Shown here: in pieces, positions 42,186 to 49,405 of the stretch
How the letters are laid out: each line of letters opens with the position of its first letter
How positions within the stretch are numbered: position 1 is the first letter of the stretch
NCBI GenBank assembly: GCA_016934985.1
Contig: JAFGRU010000065.1
Span: 36,064-100,063 of the forward strand
Length of the DNA: 64,000 nt
Direction: 5' to 3'
Origin: Deltaproteobacteria bacterium
GTDB taxonomy: Bacteria > Desulfobacterota > Desulfuromonadia > Desulfuromonadales > JAAYDE01
Program-made: the position numbers and the translations under genes
Notes under the pieces: model-generated
Told to the model about the DNA's origin: nothing
What the model saw: the letters and a program-made list of their open reading frames with translations, nothing else
Database searches by the model: none

Positions 42186-43151
42186 ATGCCGAGGTTTTTG
42201 CGGTGGCTGGGCGCCGGGCTGGTGATGCTTTTCGGGCTGGGCGCCTGTGTCTCCGGAACAAAGATTTTACCCTCTCTGCTTTCCGATGGGCGTGCGCTTT
42301 CCGTCTATGAATTGCAGGAGGTCCCGTTTTTTCCCCAGGAAAGATATCAGTGTGGCCCGGCGTCCATGGCCACGCTCCTAAAAGCCTCTGGTCTCGAAGT
42401 CACTGCCGCGGATCTCACGAAAAAGGTGTTTTTGCCGGGCCGAAAAGGCAGCCTCCAGGTGGAACTTTTGGCTGTTGCCCGGCGTTATGGGCGTCTTCCT
42501 TACGTTATTGAACCCGAACTGAGAGCCTTGGTGGAGGAGCTTTTGGCCGGGCGGCCGGTTCTGGTTCTGCAAAATCTGGCATTCAAACACTGGCCGGTCT
42601 GGCATTATGCTGTGGTGATTGGTTTTGACCCGGCGGCAGATGTCCTGATCCTGCGCTCGGGCAAGGAATTCCGCAAAAAGATGCCGACCCGGAAATTTCT
42701 TGCAACCTGGAAAAAGGGAAATTCCTGGGGGTTGGTTCTTCTCCGGCCTGGAGAATTGCCGGCCAAACCGGATCATGACCGCTACCTGGGAGCCTTGGCC
42801 CAGATTCCCGAAAGCGGGTTTTCCGGCCTCCAGGTGGGTGGCTACCAGGCCGCAGCAAAACGTTGGCCCGACAGCGCGGCAGCATTTCTGGGTCTGGGCA
42901 ACGCTTGGTTCGCCGCTGGCAATGCCGAGAAAGCCGTTGCGGTTTTCCGCCAATTCCTTCTCGCCAATCCAGACCAACTTGTGGTTCGTAACAATCTTGC
43001 TGAAGTTTTAGGATATACGGGAAAGCATCGGGAAGCTTTGCAGGAGATCGACAAAGCCTTGAAGCTGGCAGGTGACAAAGATCCGTTTTATCCGGTGTTT
43101 TTGCGGACTCGTGAGCAAATCCGCCGCCGCATGAACCAATCCCCACCCTGA
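42186..43151 (+). CDS. PA2778-family cysteine peptidase lipoprotein
   Basis: 321 aa. A lipoprotein signal ends LFGLGAC with Cys21. A C39-like papain-fold peptidase follows: catalytic cysteine at residue 56 in RYQCGPASMATLL, and histidine in WHYAVVIGFDP. The C-terminal part contains TPR-like repeats (AAKRWPDSAAAFLGLGNAWFAAGNAEKAVAVFRQFL, HREALQEIDKAL). It starts seven bases after the PA2779-family gene, so the two are cotranscribed and probably act together in the periplasm. One unproven possibility is that the peptidase processes its small membrane partner. Confidence 0.85.
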   Translation: MPRFLRWLGAGLVMLFGLGACVSGTKILPSLLSDGRALSVYELQEVPFFPQERYQCGPASMATLLKASGLEVTAADLTKKVFLPGRKGSLQVELLAVARRYGRLPYVIEPELRALVEELLAGRPVLVLQNLAFKHWPVWHYAVVIGFDPAADVLILRSGKEFRKKMPTRKFLATWKKGNSWGLVLLRPGELPAKPDHDRYLGALAQIPESGFSGLQVGGYQAAAKRWPDSAAAFLGLGNAWFAAGNAEKAVAVFRQFLLANPDQLVVRNNLAEVLGYTGKHREALQEIDKALKLAGDKDPFYPVFLRTREQIRRRMNQSPP

Positions 43152-43179
43152 GCAAACCATCTGAAGAAAGGGGCAGAGC

Positions 43180-44058
43180 ATGAGCTCAAATATCGGCCCG
43201 GATATCAGGGCTCAATTGCTGATTTTCCAGAAAAACGAGATCACGGAACATTACATTTACCAGAAACTAGCCCAGACAACGTCCTCGCCTGAAAACAGCG
43301 ACATTCTGATACGCATTTCCGAGGATGAAAAACGCCATTACGATGATTGGAAAAAATATACTCAGGCCAGTCCGGCCCCGGACCGCTTCAAAATCTGGTT
43401 TTACTACTGGGTTGCCCGCATACTTGGGCTGACCTTCGGGATCAAACTGATGGAGCGTGGGGAAGAGGCTGCTCAGAAAAATTATGCCGCCTTGTTTGAA
43501 ACCATTCCCGAGGCTGAAAAAATGGCCCAGGAAGAGAATGACCATGAAAATGCCCTGATCGACCTTCTCGATGAGGAGCGTCTGCAGTATACGGGTTCCA
43601 TTGTCCTTGGTCTGAGTGATGCTCTGGTGGAGCTGACAGGGGCTTTGGCGGGCCTGACTCTGGCCCTCCAAAACACCAGGCTCATCGCCCTTACAGGGCT
43701 GATTACCGGTATCGCCGCGTCCTTCTCCATGGCAGCTTCGGAGTATCTTTCCACCAAAAGTGAGGAATCGGACAAACATCCGGTCAGGGCCTCCCTCTAT
43801 ACCGGACTCGCCTATGTTATAACGGTTTTAATTCTCGTTTTTCCTTATCTTTGTCTGGATAATTATTTTATTTGCCTCTTTTTCACCCTAATGGCGGCGT
43901 TTCTGATAATTGCTTCTTTCAATTTTTACATTTCCGTGGCCAAAGACCTCCCCTTTTTGCCCCGCTTTCTGGAAATGGCTGGCCTGAGCTCCGGGGTGGC
44001 GGCCTTGAGCTTTTTTATTGGCTGGTTGATTCGTGCCTTTTTAGGTGTAGATGTTTGA
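43180..44058 (+). CDS. MbfA-like ferritin-domain/VIT1 iron transporter
   Basis: 292 aa. The N-terminal ferritin-like four-helix domain carries E/ExxH pairs (KNEITEHYIYQKLA, ISEDEKRHYDDW, MERGEEAAQKNYAALFETI and AQEENDHENALIDLL). A CCC1/VIT1 membrane domain of about five helices follows, with GSIVLGLSDALVELTGALAGLTLALQ and ASFSMAASEYLSTKSE. In Bradyrhizobium and Agrobacterium this fusion exports iron. It starts at ATG 43180 after GAAAGGGGCAGAGC. Confidence 0.87.
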   Translation: MSSNIGPDIRAQLLIFQKNEITEHYIYQKLAQTTSSPENSDILIRISEDEKRHYDDWKKYTQASPAPDRFKIWFYYWVARILGLTFGIKLMERGEEAAQKNYAALFETIPEAEKMAQEENDHENALIDLLDEERLQYTGSIVLGLSDALVELTGALAGLTLALQNTRLIALTGLITGIAASFSMAASEYLSTKSEESDKHPVRASLYTGLAYVITVLILVFPYLCLDNYFICLFFTLMAAFLIIASFNFYISVAKDLPFLPRFLEMAGLSSGVAALSFFIGWLIRAFLGVDV

Positions 44059-44369
44059 CTTGGGAAATGCCTCCTGCGCTCGGATAGCAGCATCTTTGCC
44101 AGGGGGAGGAGTTTCTGCTGTGGGTGGCTTGAAAAACCACCAGCATGATTTATCACTGCGACCCGGTTTTGAGAAATCCCTCTGGAACTCCCATAACAAA
44201 GGGCTTATTTTTCAAGACCTTTTTTTTAGAAGGCGAATCCCGCGCCAGGATTTTTGGGTTCTGTGGTACAATAAGCACCATGAGCGGGTGTTTTTTGATG
44301 TAACTTTTTTCTGCAGAGGGCACATTCCCAAGTTAAAAAGCTCCAAGAACGCTTTCAACGGGAGGTGAC
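44059..44369. other. Intergenic stretch, no gene seen
   Basis: 311 bases between the MbfA-like gene and the DUF4126 gene. A short inverted repeat GGTGG/CCACC occurs near 44126-44145 without a T tract. No RNA gene, clear terminator or convincing promoter pair was seen. Confidence 0.4.
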
Positions 44370-45065
44370 ATGGATCAGTTGACTCAGGTTGCCCATACCA
44401 TTGCCCTGACCATGGGCGTGGCCTGGGCAAGCGGTATCAATCTTTACGCGGCGATTCTTGTGCTCGGCCTGCTGGGGGCGAGCGGACACATGGTCTTGCC
44501 GGAAAACCTGGTTATGTTGTCCGACCCGCTGGTGGTCTCTGCCGCCGGCTTCATGTACGTGGTGGAATTTTTTGCCGATAAGATTCCCGGAATTGATTCC
44601 GGGTGGGATGCCGTACATACCTTTATCCGCATCCCTGCCGGGGCCGCCCTTGCTGCTGCAGCGGTTGGTGATGTCAGCCCTGCCGTAGCTGTGGCTGCGG
44701 GGATTGTCGGGGGCGGTATTTCCGCCGGAGCCCATGCCACCAAGGCCGGCTCCCGAGTATTGATCAATACCTCCCCTGAACCTTTTTCCAACTGGATCGC
44801 TTCGGTCTCTGAAGACATTATTGTCATTGGCGGGCTGTTTACCGCTCTTTATCACCCCTGGCTTTTCATTGTCCTTTTGCTGCTTTTTATCCTTTTTATG
44901 GCTTGGTTTTTCCCCAAACTGTGGCGCGGTTTGAAAAAACTGTTCAGTTTTATCGGCAGGCTTTTCGGGGGAAAGGCAGAGAAGGAGTCAATGCCAAAGG
45001 AAGAACCCACAGCAGAGAAGCCAAAGATTGAAGCGCCTGTTGCGGAAGATTCTAAAGAGGTTTGA
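44370..45065 (+). CDS. DUF4126 family membrane protein
   Basis: 231 aa. About six hydrophobic segments; glycine/alanine-rich repeats such as AAGFMYVVEFFADKIPGIDSGWDAVHTFIRIPAGAALAAAAVGDVSPA match the DUF4126 family. The last 40 residues form a charged, proline-rich cytoplasmic tail (SMPKEEPTAEKPKIEAPVAED). Function is unknown. The ATG at 44370 follows GGGAGGTGAC. The asparaginase-like gene starts 43 bases after the stop. Confidence 0.8.
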   Translation: MDQLTQVAHTIALTMGVAWASGINLYAAILVLGLLGASGHMVLPENLVMLSDPLVVSAAGFMYVVEFFADKIPGIDSGWDAVHTFIRIPAGAALAAAAVGDVSPAVAVAAGIVGGGISAGAHATKAGSRVLINTSPEPFSNWIASVSEDIIVIGGLFTALYHPWLFIVLLLLFILFMAWFFPKLWRGLKKLFSFIGRLFGGKAEKESMPKEEPTAEKPKIEAPVAEDSKEV

Positions 45066-45108
45066 TTTTTTTCGATATAAGGTCGTATTTTGGGCGGATA
45101 AAAAATTT

Positions 45109-45591
45109 ATGAAAATTAAAATCATCGCGACCGGCGGTACGATCGATAAGATTTATTTCGACCGCAAAGGCGAATTTCAGGTTGGGGAACCCCAGGCCAT
45201 TGAAATCCTCAAAGAAGCCAATGTCTGTTTCGACTATGAAGTCGTATCGCTTTTGCGCAAAGATAGTCTGGACCTGACGGCCGACGATCGGGAAAAAATT
45301 TTCCGCGCCGTGGCCGACGACGATAATCACCTTTTTGTCATCACCCATGGAACCGATACCATGGTCGAAACGGCCCGGAAACTTCAGGGTATTAAAGACA
45401 AGGTGGTCGTTTTCACCGGCGCCATGCAGCCAGCGAGGTTTCACCTGACAGACGCCATATTTAACCTGGCTGCCGCCCTGACGGCAGTTCAGACCCTCCC
45501 TTGCGGGGTTTACATTGCCATGAACGGCATGATTTTCTCCCCTGACCGGGCTCGCAAAAACGTCGAAATGCAGCGTTTTGAAAATATTTGA
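45109..45591 (+). CDS. Single-domain asparaginase-like protein
   Basis: 160 aa matching only the N-terminal domain of L-asparaginase. Both active-site threonine motifs are kept: IATGGTIDK near residue 8 and THGTDTMVETA near residue 80. KVVVFTGAMQPA follows. The C-terminal domain of the usual 330-residue enzyme is absent, and the end is natural (RFENI stop). Such short asparaginase-domain proteins exist in other proteobacteria. Activity on asparagine is uncertain. The ATG at 45109 is chosen because the first motif then begins at residue 8. Confidence 0.83.
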   Translation: MKIKIIATGGTIDKIYFDRKGEFQVGEPQAIEILKEANVCFDYEVVSLLRKDSLDLTADDREKIFRAVADDDNHLFVITHGTDTMVETARKLQGIKDKVVVFTGAMQPARFHLTDAIFNLAAALTAVQTLPCGVYIAMNGMIFSPDRARKNVEMQRFENI

Positions 45592-45728
45592 TTGCGGGCC
45601 TGCGTTGAGAATGGCTTAAGGTTGCCCGTATATTCATGTGGATTTCAATCCCGCTGCCGACCGAACGCTTTTTAACGTTTTTTTTGTAACTATTCAGAAC
45701 TGCGGACCTGATTCGCAGAAGTGGAATC

Positions 45729-46082
45729 ATGCCGGTCAAAATCAACGGAAAATCGGAGCTGTTCCAGGGCGGCGAATGCCCCGACGCGGCTCTTTACAGC
45801 GGTTGGTTATCACATTGTCAGTGGGGAGTGCGCTACCTTGAAGAAAGAAGGCAGCCAGGTCTGGTGCAAGCGCATGATCGAGGAGGGTGTGGCAGAGACC
45901 CTGGGACCGGTGGATGAGCCTTATCTCAGATCCTTTCCACCGCCGGACCTGTTTTTGGCTTGCTTCTTCGGGGAAATTGGACCCTGGCCGAGTGCTATGC
46001 CCTGCCTCAGCCTTTCTGGTCGTGGAAGATGACCCTCATCGGCGATCCTTTGTATCGACCTTTCCCGCAAAGAAAGGTGGCA
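45729..46082 (+). pseudogene. Decayed TIGR03790-like gene fragment
   Basis: Three reading frames carry consecutive pieces of one protein resembling the C-terminal half of the TIGR03790 family. Frame 1 (45729-45806) gives ELFQGGECPDAALYSGW. Frame 2 (from about 45802) gives VGYHIVSGECATLKKEG, WCKRMIEEGVAETLGPV and PYLRSFPPPDLF. Frame 3 (after about 45956) gives LLRGNWTLAECYALPQP and SWKMTLIGDPLYRPF. The second break is one T missing from the T run at 45952-45956. At the first break, about 15-20 codons seem deleted between copies of GCGGTTGG, judged from memory of the family. No intact start or upstream half was found. Function of the parent family is unknown. Confidence 0.65.
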
Positions 46083-46139
46083 TCCGGGTCCTGAGCCCCG
46101 GAAGGTTGCCTTGGCAGGCGGTCTTGACTGGTCTACACA

Positions 46140-46571
46140 TCAGAGACGGTAGATTTCATTCGGGGTAAGTTTGGTTATCCCCGCCTCTTCCACCAGCTTT
46201 TCCACCTGTTCGATATTTTCCGCATCCACGACCAGAATAGCTGCTCCCTCATGGGGAACCAGAGTGGCGTAGGCGTTTTTGATATTGATGCCGGCGCGGC
46301 TGAAATATTCGACGAGATCGTGAAGGCCGCCGGGCCGGTCGGGCATCTTGACCACCACGATTTTGCGCAGAACTGCACTGTAGCCGGCTTCACAGAGGGC
46401 GTCACAGCCCTTTTGCGGGTCGTTCAAGAGCAGGTTTAGAATGCCCCAGCCGTAGGAACTGCTGGAAAGAGTCATTGCCCGGATGTTGATCATCTTTTTT
46501 TTGAGAACAGTGGTCACTTTTTCCAGATGTCCCGGCTCATTTTCCAGGAAGATGGAGACTTGGTAGGCCAT
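46140..46571 (-). CDS. Tandem ACT-domain protein
   Basis: 143 aa made of two ACT domains: residues 1-70 (VSIFLENEPGHLEKVTTVLKKKMINIRAMTL) and 70-143 (IVVVKMPDRPGGLHDLVEYFSRAGINIKNAYATL). ACT domains bind amino acids and regulate enzymes. The ATG at 46571 has GGAGC seven to nine bases upstream. It begins four bases after the PaaK-like ligase stop, a pairing seen in many anaerobes. It probably senses an aromatic or branched-chain amino acid, but the ligand is not known. Confidence 0.87.
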   Translation of the reverse strand: MAYQVSIFLENEPGHLEKVTTVLKKKMINIRAMTLSSSSYGWGILNLLLNDPQKGCDALCEAGYSAVLRKIVVVKMPDRPGGLHDLVEYFSRAGINIKNAYATLVPHEGAAILVVDAENIEQVEKLVEEAGITKLTPNEIYRL

Positions 46572-46575
46572 GGTT

Positions 46576-47883
46576 TTAAGCTCCTTCATTTTTTCGTAAA
46601 TCTTGCACACGCACAGCTTTTCCCTCCTGCTTGGGCAAAGCGCCGGGCTCCACGAGTTTGACCTGTGGGGTCAAAAGGACCTCGTCACGAATCTCGTTGA
46701 CAACCCGGCGGCGCAGATTTTCCAAAACATCCATATCGCCCGCAAACCAATCGCGGCTGACCTCGACTTTGATCAGCATTTCGTCCACCCCCTTGATGGT
46801 TTCGAGGACGATAAGGTAGTTATGGCCGATTTCCGGGAAGTTCATGAGGATCTTTTCAACTTGCATGGGGAAGATGTTGCAGCCTTTGACAATAAACATG
46901 TCGTCGGTCCGCCCGGTAATCCGGTCGATGCGGCGGTGGGTCCTTCCGCAGGGACATTCGCCAGGGAGGAAGCGGGTCAGGTCCCGGGTCCGGTATCGGA
47001 TGAGCGGCATGGCCTGGCGGTCGAGAGTGGTCATGACCAGCTCTCCAACCTCCCCTTCAGGCACCGGTTCGAGGGTGTCGGGATTGATGATTTCCGCGAA
47101 AAAGGCATCTTCCCAAAGGTGAAGTCCTGTCTGGTATTCGCATTCGAAGGCCACGCCCGGGCCGTTCATTTCCGAGAGGCCAAAAGAATTGAAGGCTTTG
47201 ATGCCGAAGAGATCTTGAATACGCTGACGTTGGGCTTCAGTGTGGGGTTCGGCGCCGATAACCAAGAGCCGAAGTTTGGTATCCCTGGCGATGTCAATCC
47301 CCAGTTCTTCAAAGACGGTATAAAGGCGGGTCAGGTAGCTTGGGATGGCATGGACCACGGTAGTACCGAAATTCTGCATAAGCTGAATCTGGCGCTTGCT
47401 GTTGCCTGCACCAGCGGGAATGGTCAGGGCGCCGAGGCATTCAGCACCGTACTGAAAGCCTAGCCCCCCGGTGAAAAGGCCGTAGCCGCAGATGTTTTGA
47501 AACACATCGGTGGACCGGGCACCGGCGGCGAACAGAGAGCGGGCTACCAGATTGGCCCAGGAATCGAGGTCGTGACGATTATGGAAAATGACCGTCGGAT
47601 TGCCGGTGGTGCCGCTTGAACAGTGGAGGCGGATGGTGTTGTTCAAAGGCATGGTCAGAAAGCCGTAAGGGAAATTTTCTCTCAGGTCTTCTTTGGTGGT
47701 CATGGGGAACAGGCTGATATCCTCAAGGGATTTTAAATTTGCTGTTCCAAGTCCCCTTTTTTTAAACAAGCCACCATAGTATGGTGATTGTTCCGCAAGC
47801 GAGACGGTCTCCTTCAGTTTTTGGAACTGATGTGCTTCCAACTGGGAAGCAGTCATGGTTTCCAGATCTTTTTGCCAGTACAT
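46576..47883 (-). CDS. Phenylacetate-CoA ligase family protein
   Basis: 435 aa adenylate-forming enzyme. AMP-binding motif is LHCSSGTTGNPTVIFHN. Further blocks are YQTGLHLWEDAFFAEIINP, GELVMTTLDRQAMPLIRYRTRDLTRFL and RITGRTDDMFIVKGCNIFPMQVEKIL, and the C-terminal lysine lies in KQEGKAVRV. It activates an aryl acid, probably phenylacetate or a related product of aromatic amino-acid fermentation, to its CoA thioester. The ATG at 47883 is nine bases after GAGAG; an ATG at 47892 is too close to the site. It is cotranscribed with the ACT gene. Confidence 0.88.
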   Translation of the reverse strand: MYWQKDLETMTASQLEAHQFQKLKETVSLAEQSPYYGGLFKKRGLGTANLKSLEDISLFPMTTKEDLRENFPYGFLTMPLNNTIRLHCSSGTTGNPTVIFHNRHDLDSWANLVARSLFAAGARSTDVFQNICGYGLFTGGLGFQYGAECLGALTIPAGAGNSKRQIQLMQNFGTTVVHAIPSYLTRLYTVFEELGIDIARDTKLRLLVIGAEPHTEAQRQRIQDLFGIKAFNSFGLSEMNGPGVAFECEYQTGLHLWEDAFFAEIINPDTLEPVPEGEVGELVMTTLDRQAMPLIRYRTRDLTRFLPGECPCGRTHRRIDRITGRTDDMFIVKGCNIFPMQVEKILMNFPEIGHNYLIVLETIKGVDEMLIKVEVSRDWFAGDMDVLENLRRRVVNEIRDEVLLTPQVKLVEPGALPKQEGKAVRVQDLRKNEGA

Positions 47884-47928
47884 GCCCATCATCTCTCTTT
47901 ATGAAGTTGAAATCGTGCAAGGGTTTTC

Positions 47929-47957
47929 TGTATATCATAATAAGGGAATAAGCTCAA
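47929..47957 (-). promoter_or_regulatory. Probable promoter of the paaK-ACT unit
   Basis: Read on the minus strand: -35 TTGAGC (47957-47952), a 17-base spacer and -10 TATACA (47934-47929), 46 bases upstream of the ligase start. Confidence 0.5.
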
Positions 47958-48427
47958 TCACCACCTGGCAGGATTGGCGCTGATGATTATCGTTTTGGGG
48001 ACACCAGCAATATCCGATTGCCTCAAAATTATTAATCAGGTTTTAGCTCGGGGAAAAGTTAAAACGTCTAAAAATAACGACAAAATTGTAATCCCCCTTT
48101 CTTTTTTCACGGGTGTGGTAAAATAAATAACGCTTTCGTATCTTTCCGTGACCTCGAACATTTTGTTTATGGACTCTTCGCCGCGAGGAAGAAGCGTATT
48201 AAACGAAAACACGAATTTACCGGTAGGTTTAAATAATCTGTTTGATGGTTTTATTGTTGTGCTTGACATGAAAGTGGTTGATAAGAGGTGGCCAGAGAGA
48301 AAGGAGGGAAAAAGATAGAACAAAGGAAATGAAACATACAAGCCATTGCTCCAGTGTAACATGCCCAAAAACTCCATGGAATTTTCCCTGAATGTGGAAT
48401 AATTAAGTAATTTAAAAGGAGAAAATT
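47958..48427. other. Intergenic stretch, no gene seen
   Basis: About 470 AT-rich bases between the divergent ligase and PDC-protein genes. An open frame at 48036-48377 on the minus strand has no ribosome-binding site and no recognisable protein. No RNA gene was recognised. Confidence 0.4.
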
Positions 48428-48979
48428 ATGAGGAAGGTAGCATTTTTCACAGCTTTGATGTTTGTGTTGATCAGTTCCACTGCCGCTTTTGCCGGGCCGG
48501 CACCTCAGAAAGTTATTGATCTGGCTAATTCCCAACTGGCTGCTCTTGGCACGGATGCCACGGTAGTAAAGGCGGTAAACACAGCCAATAGTGAGAACAA
48601 GACTCTGGCACAGATTCAGGAGTTGGATGCTCAATGGAAAGCGGACAAGGCCGCCGGCAAAACAGCCCCTTACATGACCGAGCTCATGCAAAATGATGCC
48701 GCCAAGCAGTTAAACACGCTCATGGCGCAGCATTCTTTTATCACCGAAATTTTTGTAACCGACAACCAAGGTGCCAATGTTGCCCAGACCGGGGGTACTG
48801 GTGATTACTGGCAGGGAGACGAAGCAAAGTTTCAGAAAGTTTTTCAAAAAGGCATTCTTGTCAGCGATGTTGAGCAGGAAGACGGAAAAAACATATCCCA
48901 GGTTTCCATCCCCGTTCTTGATGGCCAGACACACATCGGCACCATGACCATTGGCGTTGATGTTGATCAGGTTCCGTAA
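48428..48979 (+). CDS. Free-standing periplasmic PDC/Cache-type sensor protein
   Basis: 183 aa. A signal peptide (MRKVAFFTALMFVLISSTAAFA) precedes a single PDC-like domain. The pattern HSFITEIFVTDNQGANVAQT with GDYWQGDEAKFQKVF, then ISQVSIPVLDGQTHIGTMTIGVDVDQV, is the core of Cache domains normally found in chemoreceptors and kinases. Here no membrane helix or output domain follows. It may be a soluble ligand-binding partner. AAAAGGAGAAAATT precedes the ATG. A strong terminator follows, so it is monocistronic. Confidence 0.8.
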   Translation: MRKVAFFTALMFVLISSTAAFAGPAPQKVIDLANSQLAALGTDATVVKAVNTANSENKTLAQIQELDAQWKADKAAGKTAPYMTELMQNDAAKQLNTLMAQHSFITEIFVTDNQGANVAQTGGTGDYWQGDEAKFQKVFQKGILVSDVEQEDGKNISQVSIPVLDGQTHIGTMTIGVDVDQVP

Positions 48980-49030
48980 TGGCGGAAAATTGAGGATTTT
49001 AACCTTTCTCACTTAACCATCTCAGAGAAA

Positions 49031-49062
49031 AGCCGTAAGCGTTTGCTTACGGCTTTTTTTTG
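49031..49062 (+). terminator. Terminator after the PDC protein gene
   Basis: AGCCGTAAGC, loop GTTT, GCTTACGGCT, then eight T. A ten-base-pair perfect stem. Confidence 0.95.
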
Positions 49063-49405
49063 TGGTAATTGGCTGTGATCCGGCCGCAATCGGACAAATA
49101 TCCTGGCCTGCTTTCAGGTTATCGGGGTTTTAATTTTTCAGTAGGTTCTTGAGTCTTGCGGATGGTAGAGATTTTGCTTGTTTGGATTAAGGATTTATTC
49201 TGAAAAACTATCCTTAACGGTTGAATGCAAAGAATGTTATAGTGAAATTCTTTTTCTTCTCACTTTTTCCCGGCTTTGGTCTTTAAAGAGGGAGCTTTCA
49301 GGCCAAATTTACCGGAAAATTTTTCTTCTGGCCGGTTAATTCAATGACGTTTTGCTAATTGCAGCAAAAGTCTCCAGAAATGATTCGGGCTAGAGCAGGA
49401 TGCAT
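49063..49405. other. Intergenic stretch upstream of the prc-like gene
   Basis: About 340 bases without a gene. A weak sigma-70-like pair, TTAACG and TTATAG separated by 17 bases, lies near 49216-49244. Nothing else was recognised. Confidence 0.35.

Noticed and set aside
46603..47463. 286-codon plus-strand open frame inside the PaaK-like gene
   Set aside because: Antisense to clear adenylate-forming motifs.
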